From: Fagopyrum homotropicum
Taxonomy: Eukaryota; Streptophyta; Magnoliopsida; Caryophyllales; Polygonaceae
DNA: 64,000 nucleotides
Reading direction: 5' to 3'
Assembly: GCA_033239125.1 (NCBI GenBank)
Contig: BSWB01000001.1
Coordinates: 56,263,501 to 56,327,500, forward strand
The notes under the pieces: generated by a model
The model's database searches: none
What the model was told of the DNA's origin: nothing
What the model saw: the letters and a program-made list of their open reading frames with translations, nothing else
Translations under genes and position numbers: made by a program
In this document: piece after piece, positions 63,262-64,000 of the stretch
Layout: each line of letters begins with the position of its first letter
How positions within the stretch are numbered: the stretch's first letter is position 1

Positions 63262-63522
63262 ATGCATGTAGGAATAGGATGGTGGAACGGCGTGCAGCGC
63301 CACCTACTTGCTTCTTATTGAAACTTGAAAGCTGGGCCCCACCTACCCACCTACCACTCTCCCTACAAATTTTATAAGTGAAAGTGGGTAGATGGATATG
63401 TCATGTGGAATTCAACTCCACCTCATTCTTACGTTGCTTTACCAATCTCATTTCCCCTTCCAAGTTCCAACCAATTTTCCGAGATTGCTATTCGTACCCC
63501 TCAAACCTGTTATTTATATTCC

Positions 63523-63748
63523 GACTACGCGTACGCAATGCGTAGCCGTAGTAACAAGCTCATCTCGTTCAAAAATAAAGGAAAATGGCTATGACAACCC
63601 TTTGCGTATGCGTAGTCATACTACGCATACTCCATGCATAGTCGTAGAGCGTATATTTAGTAGTCATAACATACATTTGGTTCGAAAATTTAAGGAAAAC
63701 TTACTACGCCTACGCATTTTTTTACGCTTACGCAATGCGTAGGCGTAA
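63523..63748. repeat. Cluster of three strong inverted repeats (TACGCA/TGCGTA type)
   Basis: 63523-63552: GACTACG..TACGCAATGCGTA..CGTAGT. 63606-63630: perfect 11-bp stem GTATGCGTAGT-CAT-ACTACGCATAC. 63722-63748: TTACGC.TACGCA-A-TGCGTA.GCGTAA, 12 of 13 pairs. Units are separated by similar AAAATAAAGGAAAA-like sequence. It may belong to a further LTR or a MITE; no boundaries are resolved. Confidence 0.75.
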
Positions 63749-63955
63749 AACCGGTACATATAGCATGATTAAGGTGGTAAGAATAGTAGAAACTCAATTT
63801 TCACATAATATTAACATCCATGTATCCTTCAAGTCTTTTTATTTTTATTTTTCATTAAAAAAAACAGTTTAATACATTAGACAACAAACTATCTAATAGT
63901 TAAAAACTTAAAATGTCAATTTCAAATTAATTTATTTTTACCACCAACAGCCAAC

Positions 63956-63956
<1 letters not shown>

Positions 63957-63996
<40 letters not shown>
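63957..63996. repeat. (ATT)n microsatellite at window end
   Basis: About 13 ATT units, ending four bases before the window edge. Confidence 0.95.
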
Positions 63997-63997
<1 letters not shown>

Positions 63998-64000
63998 GTG

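Overview
The window is plant nuclear DNA, almost certainly angiosperm heterochromatin. There is no convincing host gene and no rRNA, tRNA or CRISPR. About 60 of 64 kb is LTR retrotransposons (Athila-like Ty3/gypsy, one CRM-like Ty3/gypsy and a pair of shorter LTRs with an initiator-Met-type primer site), plus a decayed LINE-type RNase H fragment. Species cannot be named. The presence of a CRM-like element suggests, but does not prove, a centromeric or pericentromeric position.

The main structure is a nest up to five layers deep, resolved from LTR ends, target-site duplications (TSDs) and interrupted reading frames. Working names: AthF (oldest, + strand; 53243-56516 in view) was entered by AthP2 (+; 47136-53242 in view). 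AthP2 was entered by AthE (- strand; 7580-9890 and 43995-47135). AthE was entered by AthP1 (+; 1-7579) and AthB (+; 9891-43994, TSD GGCGC). AthB was entered by CRM-C (-; 10825-18450, inside its 5' LTR) and AthD (-; 21134-34361, inside gag, TSD GCTAT). AthP1 was entered by an AthE-family solo LTR (4927-6679, TSD GCTAT). AthD is youngest: two 1759-bp LTRs with about ten mismatches by eye, gag-pol open except for one amber codon, and an intact env-position ORF.

To the right, 56517-57110 is a degenerate LINE-type RNase H domain. 57916-60062 is a minus-strand LTR (outer) with a second, related solo LTR (inner, 58536-59615, TSD CATTT) inserted in it. 60063-64000 is AT-rich with a (GA)n tract, a small 7-bp minisatellite, a cluster of strong inverted repeats (63523-63748) and an (ATT)n tract.

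The most unusual signals are cis-acting. (1) Nearly every element carries family-specific short palindromes, often as half-site / full palindrome / half-site. They sit upstream of LTR TATA boxes, in U5, upstream of a putative internal promoter for the third ORF, and in protein linkers. The core (often CGGYCG) stays while the arms change together so that self-complementarity is kept. (2) Five Athila-like elements each carry two copies of a module made of a hairpin with a GGGAC-like loop followed by an AAGTATGGGG-like purine tract. One is the normal polypurine tract at the 3' LTR; the other lies 0.55-1.3 kb upstream, after the third ORF. (3) A hairpin with invariant loop AGGCAA and co-varying stem follows pol in four elements. 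Two elements also show large coding deletions: AthP1 has lost all of pol, AthE has lost RT and RNase H.
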